Assembly: GCA_004011035.1 (NCBI GenBank)
Contig: CP025734.1
Location: 2,874,001-2,938,000, forward strand
DNA: 64,000 bases
Direction: 5' to 3'
Origin: Bdellovibrio sp. qaytius
Lineage (GTDB): Bacteria > Bdellovibrionota > Bdellovibrionia > Bdellovibrionales > Bdellovibrionaceae
The notes below the pieces were generated by a model, which was not told where the DNA came from, made no database searches, and saw only the letters and a list, made by a program, of their open reading frames with translations. Both the position numbers and the translations under genes were made by a program. Below are positions 53,814 through 62,692 of the stretch, piece after piece. Positions within the stretch are counted from its first letter, which is position 1; every line of letters starts with the position of its first letter.

Positions 53814-56414
53814 TTATAATACTTTGAAGAAATCGTCGAATGAATTCGAGATTTGGTTCATTTCGTTTTCTAACCATTGCTCTTCTTGATTGTTTTGTGA
53901 ACCTTTACCAGTATCAGATTGAGCTTCAACTTGGTCGAACTCTTTACGGAAGTTTAAGATACGGTAAGTATCAACAGATACGCGTTGGCCGATATCGTCG
54001 ATAGTTTTTAACATCTCAGTAACACGTTCTTGAGAAAAACGAGTTGATTTAACATCAGTCGCGTTCATTTGGCCTGATTTACTAGGATCAGCCATGTTAT
54101 GACAGCTAGCTGTTTTATCCCAACGGCAGATCATTGTTCCTAAGATCATGTTGTTTTCAGCTCTTAACTGATCAGCTTTCATGAATGAATAATCATTCGT
54201 CGCATTTTTAGTTCTGCGGCTGTCACCGATAATACGATCGATGAAGTTTACATAATCACGGTTCATGTTGTATGCGTTTCTGATGAATACCGCATTGTTT
54301 GTATCCATACCGTATGAACGAGCATCTGCATTTGCAGAACCGATGATCATATCGTTACCTAATAAAGATAACTTAGTATGTAAAGAAACACCTGCGCCAG
54401 TGCCTGCAGCGTTGTATTCATAGTATTCTAAAGTTGGAAAGAAACGAGTTTTGTTATTTTGTTTAGCGTACTGTTGTAAACCTTGGTAACGGCTAAATAA
54501 TTGATTCATTTGGTAACGAGCAAAAATGTTAATTACATTTAAGTCAGTTGTTGCAAAAGAATTTGTTAATAACGTAATACGTACACGAGAACAATCGCCG
54601 TAATCACCGTTTAACATTTTAGCAATCTTGTGGATTAAACCAGATGGCATAAATAAGTAAGCCGAGTGTAAGATTACGCGAGTTTCTTTATTTTCTTTTT
54701 TACTGACTGCACACGCGTTTTCTAAACCGCGGTACCATAAAGCATGGATGTTTTTGTTATAGAATTTTTCGCCACCGATTCTTGAACCAGCACGACGAAC
54801 GATATCTTCTTCTGATTTAGCTTTAACATTAAAAGAAGTGTTTTCTACGTAATAAACTTCAGAAGTACGTAAATCTTCACCAGTTAACTTGCCAACATTT
54901 GGAGACCAAGCTTCACCTTTAACATTATCACGAATAACTTTTGCGCCGTTACGTGCGTAATTGTTCGTGTAGTTAGTTACTGAAGCATCAAGAGCTTTTT
55001 TAGCTTCGGATACACGCGCAGATGTAGGTAAGAATTGAGCTGAAGAACGCATTGCTGCTTTAATACAGTTATCCATGCTTGTAGTTAATTTGTTGGCTTG
55101 AGCTTGAGCCATACAAACTTGAGCTGCTTCGCCTAAAGCCATGTTATTCATAGCTAAATCAGCAGGAACTACACGTTGTACTTCGGCGATTGGAGCAACC
55201 ATTTCGCGGAAGTTGAAAGATCTATCAAAAGATTTTTCGATAGCTGCGATACCACCCGGGCCAGTTTCACCGCGGAAGTCAGTATCCATGAAAATGTATT
55301 TACCTTTTGGTGTTTCGCCTTCTTTAACTGGAATGCGAGATTTCATGTGGTAAGAATCTTCTACGTTACGGCCACCTAATTGAAACGCACGACCATCAAC
55401 CGCGATTAACTTATGATGTGTGTAATCAGTGATATGATCCCACTCTTCAGCATGAGTTGTCTTTTTACCAGGTAATGTTTCGCTGTCAGAAGCTAACGGA
55501 ATACGACCAGATAATTCATTTACGATTGGATTTAATTGCTCACCGTACATGAACATAGCGATAGTTAACTTGATCATCGAGCCTACGTTACCTTTAACTT
55601 TAGCTTCGAAATAAAGTTTTAAGAATTCCATCATGCGAGCCATGTCTTCTTCAGAAGTTTCGCCAGCGCCTGATTTCATTTTAGCCGGATCAATTTCACC
55701 GCCAATGCCTAAAGCAATTTTCATCGCTACGCCATTTTTGCTGTAAAGACCTGATAAGAATAAACTAGAAAAGAACGTTGGACTGTTCATATTCATAGTT
55801 TTCATTGCGGCTTCTTTAGATTTTTTACAAGTGTCTGAATCAGGTTTAGTTACTGAAGGACAAGGTAAAGTCATATAGATTGCATCACGTTGAATGCGTA
55901 CAGAAGGAAAGTTGTAGAAACGTACATCGATGTTTCCACGACCTTCTTGAACCATCATTTGATAGAAATCAATTCTTGAGTAGTTCGTGATAAAGTCGAC
56001 TAATAAGCTAACTTTCACACCAGCCTGAGCTTTTTTAATTAACTCAGATGTCATGATTGAAGAAGAATCGTCATCAGCATAAATAAAGTAAGCCATGCGG
56101 ATTGAACGAGTTGCTGATCTGATCAAATTCACTTTTGAATCAAGAGCCGCATCATTATCGATGATTATTTCGCCGTTAGTTAAAGGTAATTTTCCAGACG
56201 AAGCACGTTTTGCAACAGTCTCTGAATCAAGAGTGCGAGCACCACTGTTGTTACCGCTGAAGTTTTCAGATTTTGTTCTGAAAATATCTGAGATATCACT
56301 CCAGAAATCTGAAGCCACTTCGCGATCAGGCCCTTTTTGTGCTGAAATACACGATACAACACCCATCGTAAGAGCTAGCGATAAACTGGCTAGCACTACA
56401 AACTTTTTGTTCAT
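53814..56414 (-). CDS. Phospholipase-D-family lipoprotein
   Basis: 866 aa. Lipobox VVSC (Cys22). Two HKD-type motifs: HHKLIAVDGRAFQLGGRN at about residue 330 is complete (HxK then D four residues on), and HTKLSLLGNDMIIGSANAD at about 676 has Gly in place of the Asp. The two-domain layout is that of cardiolipin synthase or phospholipase D. Insertions of several hundred residues lie between. It may act on prey or own phospholipids in the envelope. Confidence 0.88.
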   Translation of the reverse strand: MNKKFVVLASLSLALTMGVVSCISAQKGPDREVASDFWSDISDIFRTKSENFSGNNSGARTLDSETVAKRASSGKLPLTNGEIIIDNDAALDSKVNLIRSATRSIRMAYFIYADDDSSSIMTSELIKKAQAGVKVSLLVDFITNYSRIDFYQMMVQEGRGNIDVRFYNFPSVRIQRDAIYMTLPCPSVTKPDSDTCKKSKEAAMKTMNMNSPTFFSSLFLSGLYSKNGVAMKIALGIGGEIDPAKMKSGAGETSEEDMARMMEFLKLYFEAKVKGNVGSMIKLTIAMFMYGEQLNPIVNELSGRIPLASDSETLPGKKTTHAEEWDHITDYTHHKLIAVDGRAFQLGGRNVEDSYHMKSRIPVKEGETPKGKYIFMDTDFRGETGPGGIAAIEKSFDRSFNFREMVAPIAEVQRVVPADLAMNNMALGEAAQVCMAQAQANKLTTSMDNCIKAAMRSSAQFLPTSARVSEAKKALDASVTNYTNNYARNGAKVIRDNVKGEAWSPNVGKLTGEDLRTSEVYYVENTSFNVKAKSEEDIVRRAGSRIGGEKFYNKNIHALWYRGLENACAVSKKENKETRVILHSAYLFMPSGLIHKIAKMLNGDYGDCSRVRITLLTNSFATTDLNVINIFARYQMNQLFSRYQGLQQYAKQNNKTRFFPTLEYYEYNAAGTGAGVSLHTKLSLLGNDMIIGSANADARSYGMDTNNAVFIRNAYNMNRDYVNFIDRIIGDSRRTKNATNDYSFMKADQLRAENNMILGTMICRWDKTASCHNMADPSKSGQMNATDVKSTRFSQERVTEMLKTIDDIGQRVSVDTYRILNFRKEFDQVEAQSDTGKGSQNNQEEQWLENEMNQISNSFDDFFKVL

Positions 56415-56498
56415 AATAAAAATCCCCTTGTCTTAATAATTAAATAAGCAGACTTTTTTATTCTAGAACAACGCGTGAATGTTTAAAGATAAATTAAA

Positions 56499-57140
56499 TT
56501 AACCAAGACCTATGTCTGTTCCAAAACTAGACTTTGGTATGATGACGCTGTTTTTCATATGCGCCTCTGGCGCTGCGATGGCGATGAGCACTGGACTAAA
56601 GTGCTGCCTGCAACGGGCCTCATAGTTATCTTGCGAACCGATTTCGATCTGCGAAGAACTGCCACGCAGCTTTTGTGTGTATGAGGCTAAGTTACCGCAA
56701 ACTGTGCAAATCGCACGTGGTTTAGAAACATCTTCTGCAATCGCCATCAATGTAGGAATTGGTTCAAAGGGTTGGCCTTTCCAATCCATATCAAGGCCCG
56801 CAATAATCACGCGCATACCACGTGCTGCAAGTTCTTTGGCGATAGTAATTAAATCGTTTGATAAAAATTGGCCTTCGTCGAACCCAACAACATGTGTGTC
56901 AGCTTCTAAGTGATTCCACACATCGTGAATTGATTTTAACGGAATCGCCGTCATTTGATTTTGGTCATGCGAAGAAACATTTGTTTCGTGATAACGATTA
57001 TCTAAGGCTGGTTTAAACATCTGAGTTTTTTGTTTCGCAAATTGCGCACGACGAACACGCTTGATGAGCTCTTCGGTTTTTCCGCTGTACATTGAGCCTG
57101 CGATAACTTCAATCCACCCTAATTGCTGACCTGATTGCAT
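56499..57140 (-). CDS. tdk: Thymidine kinase
   Basis: 213 aa from ATG 57140, which follows GAGGGG; the extension to 57176 is less likely. Walker A GSMYSGKT (15-22), catalytic E89 (FDEGQF), lasso/zinc site C145, C148, C177 and H180. It makes dTMP from thymidine, useful for a predator that recycles prey nucleosides. The C-terminal tail is longer than usual. Confidence 0.95.
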   Translation of the reverse strand: MQSGQQLGWIEVIAGSMYSGKTEELIKRVRRAQFAKQKTQMFKPALDNRYHETNVSSHDQNQMTAIPLKSIHDVWNHLEADTHVVGFDEGQFLSNDLITIAKELAARGMRVIIAGLDMDWKGQPFEPIPTLMAIAEDVSKPRAICTVCGNLASYTQKLRGSSSQIEIGSQDNYEARCRQHFSPVLIAIAAPEAHMKNSVIIPKSSFGTDIGLG

Positions 57141-57259
57141 CTGTTTCCCCTCGTAAATGCTTCTTCGAATCAACAATTCTCACAGGTAAATTTCGAAGTT
57201 TCCAGAAGGAAATTTTTGCACGATGTGTTGAAAACCAGAGGAGAAACCTCTGAAAAGCC

Positions 57260-57325
57260 CTATAGGCGCCCTGAGTGCCAATATATGCAACAACCTCATT
57301 TTGTAAAGATTCGGGGTGCCTATAG
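57260..57325. repeat. 12-bp inverted repeat in the leader of the transglycosylase gene
   Basis: CTATAGGCGCCC (57260-57271) pairs with GGGTGCCTATAG (57314-57325), with one G-T pair, around a 42-nt loop. A smaller stem, CAGAGG-AGAAA-CCTCTG, lies just upstream (57229-57252 region). It ends 30 bp before the mltF start, and there is no Shine-Dalgarno sequence, so it could control translation. Confidence 0.5.
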
Positions 57326-57355
57326 AGATAAAAGTGTTCTAGAAACTGCTTATAA

Positions 57356-58693
57356 ATGAAGATTAAATCTTTAGCGTTCACCCTTTTGCTATTCGTTTCG
57401 ACATTGGTTATTTTTATAACCAACGGATGCCAAGGGGTCTATTTAGACGAATCAAAAGCCGCAGCCAGTGTGGCAAGTAGCCCTGTAAAAATCGGTCTTC
57501 ACCGCGACCGCGCAGGTCAAAGTTTAGATGAAGCGTTAGTAAAATCTTTTATCAAAGATTATGGCTTACAAGCCGAGATCACAACTTACACTTCATTTGA
57601 AAAATTAAATTCTGATTTTGAAAATAATAAAATTGATATGGCCATCACACGCACGTCATCACGCCACACACGCTCGTTCTCATTACAAAGCCCGGCTTAT
57701 GATGATTTACAAATTTCGTTGTTCTGCAGAGGCACTGACGAGATTTCACAAGTTTATATTCCAGCCAAATTAGAATTTATTAAAACAGAATTATTACGAA
57801 ATGCCCCCGACCTTGAAAACCGTATCACCGTTATAGATGGGTCTTTCAACGCAATTGCAGATATTTCGTATAAAGTTAAAAACTCTTGTTTCATGGGCGA
57901 AAGTAAATTCAGCAACACCAGCCAAGTTGAAAATAAAAAATATGTCAAAGCTTGGACAAGTGAAAATATTTATCCGTTAGCCTGGTTAATTAACAAAGAT
58001 GCCAACGACTTAAATAAATTAATTCAAATTTGGTTTCAAAAATTAATTCGTGAAAATAAAATGGTGCGCTTCAAAGATCAATACGATGCTCCGTTTTATA
58101 AAATGACTTTGTTAGAGTACAAACAATTTAGAAACGACGTGAAAACTAAACTTCCGCAATGGAAAAAGTATTTTCAAAAATTCGCTGATAAATATCAAGT
58201 GCCTTGGTTATTAATTGCAGCAGTGGCATACCAAGAATCACGTTGGGAATCTGAAGCCAAAAGTTACACTGGCGTTAAAGGTTTCATGCAGCTGACATCT
58301 CAAACGGCATTACACTTAGGTATTTCTGATCGCGAAGATCCGATTCAAAGTATTCAAGGTGGATCATTTTATCTGCAGTACCTGTATGATAAAATGCCAG
58401 ACAAGATCACCCACTTTGAACGTTGGATTCAGGCGTTAGCCTCTTACAATGCAGGTTATGCGCACTTACGTGACGTGCATAGATTAGCCAAGGCTCGTAA
58501 CCTTGACCCGTACCGCTGGAAAAATTTAAAGATTTTATTGCCTGAATTATCAAACGAAGAAAATTCAGATATTTTTATTTATGGTTTAGCCCGTGGCGAA
58601 GAAACGGTCGATTTTATCGAGAACGTTTTAACTTACCACGAGGCCTTAACTCATCTATTTACTCAACAGTCACAGACTTCGCGAGATTTCTAG
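57356..58693 (+). CDS. mltF: Membrane-bound lytic transglycosylase, MltF-like
   Basis: 445 aa. Lipobox TNGC (Cys25). Residues about 40-250 form a solute-binding-like domain (family 3) as in MltF: VKIGLHRDRAGQSLDEALVK. The C-terminal domain is a lysozyme-like SLT with catalytic E294 (AYQESRW), then GVKGFMQLTSQTALHLG and ALASYNAGYAH. It cleaves peptidoglycan. The 3' end overlaps glmS by 35 bp. Confidence 0.93.
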   Translation: MKIKSLAFTLLLFVSTLVIFITNGCQGVYLDESKAAASVASSPVKIGLHRDRAGQSLDEALVKSFIKDYGLQAEITTYTSFEKLNSDFENNKIDMAITRTSSRHTRSFSLQSPAYDDLQISLFCRGTDEISQVYIPAKLEFIKTELLRNAPDLENRITVIDGSFNAIADISYKVKNSCFMGESKFSNTSQVENKKYVKAWTSENIYPLAWLINKDANDLNKLIQIWFQKLIRENKMVRFKDQYDAPFYKMTLLEYKQFRNDVKTKLPQWKKYFQKFADKYQVPWLLIAAVAYQESRWESEAKSYTGVKGFMQLTSQTALHLGISDREDPIQSIQGGSFYLQYLYDKMPDKITHFERWIQALASYNAGYAHLRDVHRLAKARNLDPYRWKNLKILLPELSNEENSDIFIYGLARGEETVDFIENVLTYHEALTHLFTQQSQTSRDF

Positions 58694-60491
58694 GTTGATC
58701 CACATCATATTTTAAATGATCCGCTAAGTGATATGACATCAACTGCAATGGCACAACAGCCACTAATGGATTTGTTGTCCAAAATGCAGCTGGCAATGGT
58801 AAATAGAATTCACTCATTGATTTTAAACCTTCGTTTTCACCAGTACCGATAGAAATGATTTTTCCGCCGCGCGCTTTAGCTTCTTGAAGATTCGAAATTG
58901 TTTTATCAATAAGATCATCACTTGGCGCCACAACCACGATCGCCATATCTTTATCAATTAAAGCTAACGGGCCATGTTTCATTTCGCCTGCGGCATAACC
59001 TTCGGCATGCATGTAAGCTAATTCTTTTAATTTAAGCGCACCTTCTAAAGCGATCGGAAAACTAACTCCGCGACCTAAATATAAAAAACCTTTAAATTCA
59101 GCCAGCTTAGCTGCAGCTTCTTTAAAATATTTATCATAAGAAAGTACTGTTTCCATTTGGCTTGGTACGGCTAACAAACTTTGTACGATTTGTTTTTCGT
59201 CGGCCACAGAAATTTTACCGCGCACTTTAGCAATTTGTACGGCTAAAATATTTAATAACGATAAAGTGCTTGTGAAAGCTTTCGTACTTGCAACACCGAC
59301 TTCAACGCCAGTGTTCATGTACATGTGGCCTGTCGCTTCGCGGTCGATTGAAGACTGTGCGACATTTGTGATTGATAATGTTTGTGCGCCACACTCTTTA
59401 GCTAAACGAATTGCGGCTAAGGTATCAGCTGTTTCGCCCGATTGTGAAATTGTGATAACTAAAGTGTTCGCTGGCATAACTGGTTTACGGTAGCGAAATT
59501 CGCTGGCGATATCAGTCTCAACCGGAACTTTGGCAATCTGTTCGATCAGATATTTACCAACCATGGCTGCGTAATAACTTGTACCGCAAGCGATAAAAAA
59601 TACGCGATCAATTTTTTTATACAAATCAGTCATTTCATAACCGATATTTTTTAATAAAATCGAATGTGTATCCGTATCAATATACGGAGCAATCGCTTGA
59701 GCTACTGCGCGTGGCTGTTCGTAGATTTCTTTTAACATGAAATGTTTAAAACCAGCTTTTTCAACTTGGTCTTCTGACCAATCAACAGTCACGATATCTT
59801 TTTTAATTGGCTCGCCTTTAGCATTCATGAATTTAACATCAGTGCCTTGGATGTGCACGATTTCACGATCGTTTAGGTAAACGAATCTTTTTGTGTACTT
59901 AATTGCAGCTTGAACATCAGAAACTACAAAATGTTCTTTTTCTCCGATGCCCACGATTAATGGTGGACCATCTTTAAAAGCGATTAATTCATTCGGAGAT
60001 TTCTCCCACATCACTAGAATCGAGAATGCGCCTACGATTTTGCCTAATGTGTTTTTCACGGATTGAAGTAAGTTCTGCGTTTTTTGAATGTCTTCCCAGA
60101 TTAAGTGCGCCACTAATTCAGAATCGGTGTCAGATTTAATTTCTGTACCTTTTTTAATAAGCTCAGCTTTGATTTCTAAATAGTTTTCGATAATACCATT
60201 GTGCACTAAACTGATTTCGCCAGCTTGGTGAGGATGGGCATTACGCTCATTCGGTGCGCCATGTGTGGCCCAACGTGTGTGACCGATACCCAAATGGCCG
60301 TTAAAAGATTCAGAAATTAATTTTTCTTCTAAATTTTTTAATTTACCTTGTGCACGAACGCGTTTTGTTTTGCCGTCATGAATAACTGCAATACCCGCAC
60401 TGTCGTAACCACGGTATTCAAGTTTTTTTAAACCTTCGATAATAATATTTTTAGGTTCTTTAGGGCCTAAGTAGCCAACAATTCCACACAT
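58659..60491 (-). CDS. glmS: Glucosamine-fructose-6-phosphate aminotransferase
   Basis: 610 aa. N-terminal glutaminase with MCGIVGYLG (Cys1 nucleophile after Met removal) and GIGHTRWATHG, then two SIS domains: ISQSGETADT, GVASTKAFTS, and the C-terminal NLAKSVTVE. It starts hexosamine synthesis for peptidoglycan. It follows glmU with a 4-bp gap, one operon. The codons for GIGHT contain a 13-bp match to the transposase-associated repeat, treated as chance. Confidence 0.97.
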   Translation of the reverse strand: MCGIVGYLGPKEPKNIIIEGLKKLEYRGYDSAGIAVIHDGKTKRVRAQGKLKNLEEKLISESFNGHLGIGHTRWATHGAPNERNAHPHQAGEISLVHNGIIENYLEIKAELIKKGTEIKSDTDSELVAHLIWEDIQKTQNLLQSVKNTLGKIVGAFSILVMWEKSPNELIAFKDGPPLIVGIGEKEHFVVSDVQAAIKYTKRFVYLNDREIVHIQGTDVKFMNAKGEPIKKDIVTVDWSEDQVEKAGFKHFMLKEIYEQPRAVAQAIAPYIDTDTHSILLKNIGYEMTDLYKKIDRVFFIACGTSYYAAMVGKYLIEQIAKVPVETDIASEFRYRKPVMPANTLVITISQSGETADTLAAIRLAKECGAQTLSITNVAQSSIDREATGHMYMNTGVEVGVASTKAFTSTLSLLNILAVQIAKVRGKISVADEKQIVQSLLAVPSQMETVLSYDKYFKEAAAKLAEFKGFLYLGRGVSFPIALEGALKLKELAYMHAEGYAAGEMKHGPLALIDKDMAIVVVAPSDDLIDKTISNLQEAKARGGKIISIGTGENEGLKSMSEFYLPLPAAFWTTNPLVAVVPLQLMSYHLADHLKYDVDQPRNLAKSVTVE

Positions 60492-60495
60492 ACTT

Positions 60496-61872
60496 TTAGT
60501 CCTTTTTTTTCATAAATTTAGCTGCATAGCCTTCTTTATTTTCTTGCTTGGCGCGGCCTACTGCTAAGGCGCCTTCTGGTACATTCTTAGTAACCGTCGT
60601 GCCTGATGCAATAATCGAATCAGCGCCAACTTCGACCGGTGCTACTAATTGTGAATCGCTTCCAACAAATACGCGGTCTTTAATAACAGTTTTATATTTC
60701 TTACGATCAGCCGCATAGTTACAAGTGATAGTTCCGCAGCCGATATTAACGTCTTCACCAATATCTGCATCGCCTAAGTAAGATAAGTGCCCGGCTTTAG
60801 ACCTTTTGCCGAAATTTACTTTTTTAAGTTCGACGAAATTTCCGACTTGGGCTTGTTCACCAATTGTCGTATCGGGGCGAATTCGGGCGTATGGTCCCAA
60901 TTTAGCTTGCGACTTAATGACCGCTTGCTCGATGTATGTTCCCGCTTTGATTTGCACACCGTCTTGAATAATAGCTTCATTAATAAAAACATTCGGTTCG
61001 ATAACGCAGAATGGACCAATCGCAGTTTTACCGCGAATAAAAACATTCGGATAAATTACGCTGCCAGCTCCAACAACAACTGTTTCTTCGATGTAAGTTG
61101 AATTTGGATCAATAATAATTACGCCGTTATCTAAAAGCTGTTGGCATTTTTGTAAATAAACATATTTTGTAGCTTCTGCTAATTCAGTTTGGTTATTTAC
61201 ACCATGTGCTACGTGTTTATTTTTTGTAATGACCGCATCAACTTTGCAGTTGTTATCTAAAGCGATCGAAATGATTTCTGTTAAATAAAATTCGCCTTTA
61301 GAGTTGTCGTTTTTGATTTTAGGTAAAAACTTTTTAAGTAAATCGGCTTTCACAACGTACATACCTGTGTTTACTTCTCTGATTTTTAAAGTTTCAGCTG
61401 AGGCATCTTTAGCTTCAACGATCGCTTTTAATTGATTGTTCTGACGAACGATACGGCCAAATTCTTTACCGCTTTCTAATTCAACAGAAACTACGGCTAA
61501 GTCTAATTTGCGCTCGCGAAATTCAGAAATAAAACCCTTAATATCTTCGGCAGTTATCAACGGGTGATCGCCATTTAAAATAACAACATCACCTTCGATA
61601 GAATCAACTTGTGCCGATTTAACCGCATCACCAGTGCCTAATTGTTTTTCTTGCACATAAGTCGCAACGCCTAAAGGCTCAACCACTGATTTGACTAAAC
61701 CCTGCCCGTGACCAACCACGATACGCACTTCTTCAATTTCAGCCTTTGCACATTGCCCGACAATACGAACAATCATCGGTTGACCCGATACCGGGTGTAA
61801 AACCTTTGGTAAAGGGCTTTTCATACGTGTGCCTTGGCCGCCAGCTAAAATAATTGCAGTAGTTTTACTCAT
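60496..61872 (-). CDS. glmU: Bifunctional UDP-GlcNAc pyrophosphorylase / GlcN-1-P acetyltransferase
   Basis: 458 aa. N-terminal nucleotidyltransferase LAGGQGTRMKSPLPKVLHPV, then a left-handed beta-helix acetyltransferase with hexapeptide repeats, and conserved GHLSYLGDADIGEDVNIGCG. It completes UDP-GlcNAc synthesis downstream of GlmS. It is the first gene of the glmU-glmS operon. Confidence 0.96.
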   Translation of the reverse strand: MSKTTAIILAGGQGTRMKSPLPKVLHPVSGQPMIVRIVGQCAKAEIEEVRIVVGHGQGLVKSVVEPLGVATYVQEKQLGTGDAVKSAQVDSIEGDVVILNGDHPLITAEDIKGFISEFRERKLDLAVVSVELESGKEFGRIVRQNNQLKAIVEAKDASAETLKIREVNTGMYVVKADLLKKFLPKIKNDNSKGEFYLTEIISIALDNNCKVDAVITKNKHVAHGVNNQTELAEATKYVYLQKCQQLLDNGVIIIDPNSTYIEETVVVGAGSVIYPNVFIRGKTAIGPFCVIEPNVFINEAIIQDGVQIKAGTYIEQAVIKSQAKLGPYARIRPDTTIGEQAQVGNFVELKKVNFGKRSKAGHLSYLGDADIGEDVNIGCGTITCNYAADRKKYKTVIKDRVFVGSDSQLVAPVEVGADSIIASGTTVTKNVPEGALAVGRAKQENKEGYAAKFMKKKD

Positions 61873-62011
61873 ACAAGCCTCATATCTTTAAAATAATATC
61901 ATATTTATTTCGGCGCTATTCGTCAGCCGATTTCTTTTTAGATCTAGGCAAATAGTGACTTTGCAGGCACAGTTAATATTAGGCACAGCAACAAAGAAAC
62001 GTGAAACCATA

Positions 62012-62692
62012 ATGACAATCCGATCGATAGCTTTTGATTTAGACGATACTCTACTAGACACCACTGGTCTTTTGGTGCCTCAAGCGTCGCAAGATGCATT
62101 TCAAATCCTTATTGATGCAGGACTTAGTTTAGATTTAAAAACCTGCGAAGAACAGCGCCTGTCTTTAATTCGCACGATTTCACACAAAGATGTTTTTAAA
62201 AAACTAGCTCATGAACATGGTAACTCAGCGACCCAGGCTGCCGTCGAGTTAGCAAACAAAGCTTTTTATCATCCGCGACTTCCAGAAAAGCTAGATCTGT
62301 TACCTGGCGCATTAGAAAATCTTAACATCCTAAGCCAGAAATATAATTTGTATTTAGTGACAGCGGGTTTTCAAGACGCGCAATCAGCTAAAGTAAACAG
62401 CTTAGGAATTTCTCATTTTTTCAAAAAGATTTTTGTCGTCAATAGTCTAAATGCTGAAAAAAAATTCACTGCTTTTAAAATGATTTTAGATGGCGAAAAC
62501 ATCAAAGCTAATGAATTACTTTGTGTTGGCAATTCATTATCATCTGAAATTAAAGACGCCCGCCAAATTGGCGCTTGGGCCTGTTACTTTGAATTCGGCG
62601 AAGATCGCGGATCAGTTCCGAAAGAACCTGAATTTCAACCGCACTTTCATGTAAAAACCCATCAGGAACTCATCGCTGCATGCCAACTTTAG
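62012..62692 (+). CDS. HAD-family hydrolase
   Basis: 226 aa from ATG 62012. HAD motifs: DLDDTLLDT (nucleophile D9 and D11), VTAGF (motif II), the K of EKKFTAFK (motif III) and GNSLSSEIKDAR (motif IV). Substrate unknown. The 3' end overlaps the next gene by 13 bp, so both are likely cotranscribed. Confidence 0.92.
   Translation: MTIRSIAFDLDDTLLDTTGLLVPQASQDAFQILIDAGLSLDLKTCEEQRLSLIRTISHKDVFKKLAHEHGNSATQAAVELANKAFYHPRLPEKLDLLPGALENLNILSQKYNLYLVTAGFQDAQSAKVNSLGISHFFKKIFVVNSLNAEKKFTAFKMILDGENIKANELLCVGNSLSSEIKDARQIGAWACYFEFGEDRGSVPKEPEFQPHFHVKTHQELIAACQL

Noticed and set aside
57109-57423. Minus-strand frame overlapping the tdk start and the mltF start
   Set aside because: Overlaps two well supported genes on opposite strands and has no recognisable features; treated as a shadow frame.
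60279-60291. GTGACCGATACCC, a 13-bp match to the transposase repeat, inside glmS
   Set aside because: It encodes the conserved GIGHT motif of the glutaminase domain, which fixes most of these bases. No transposase or other repeat is near. It is more likely coincidence, though it remains the only other such match I noticed.
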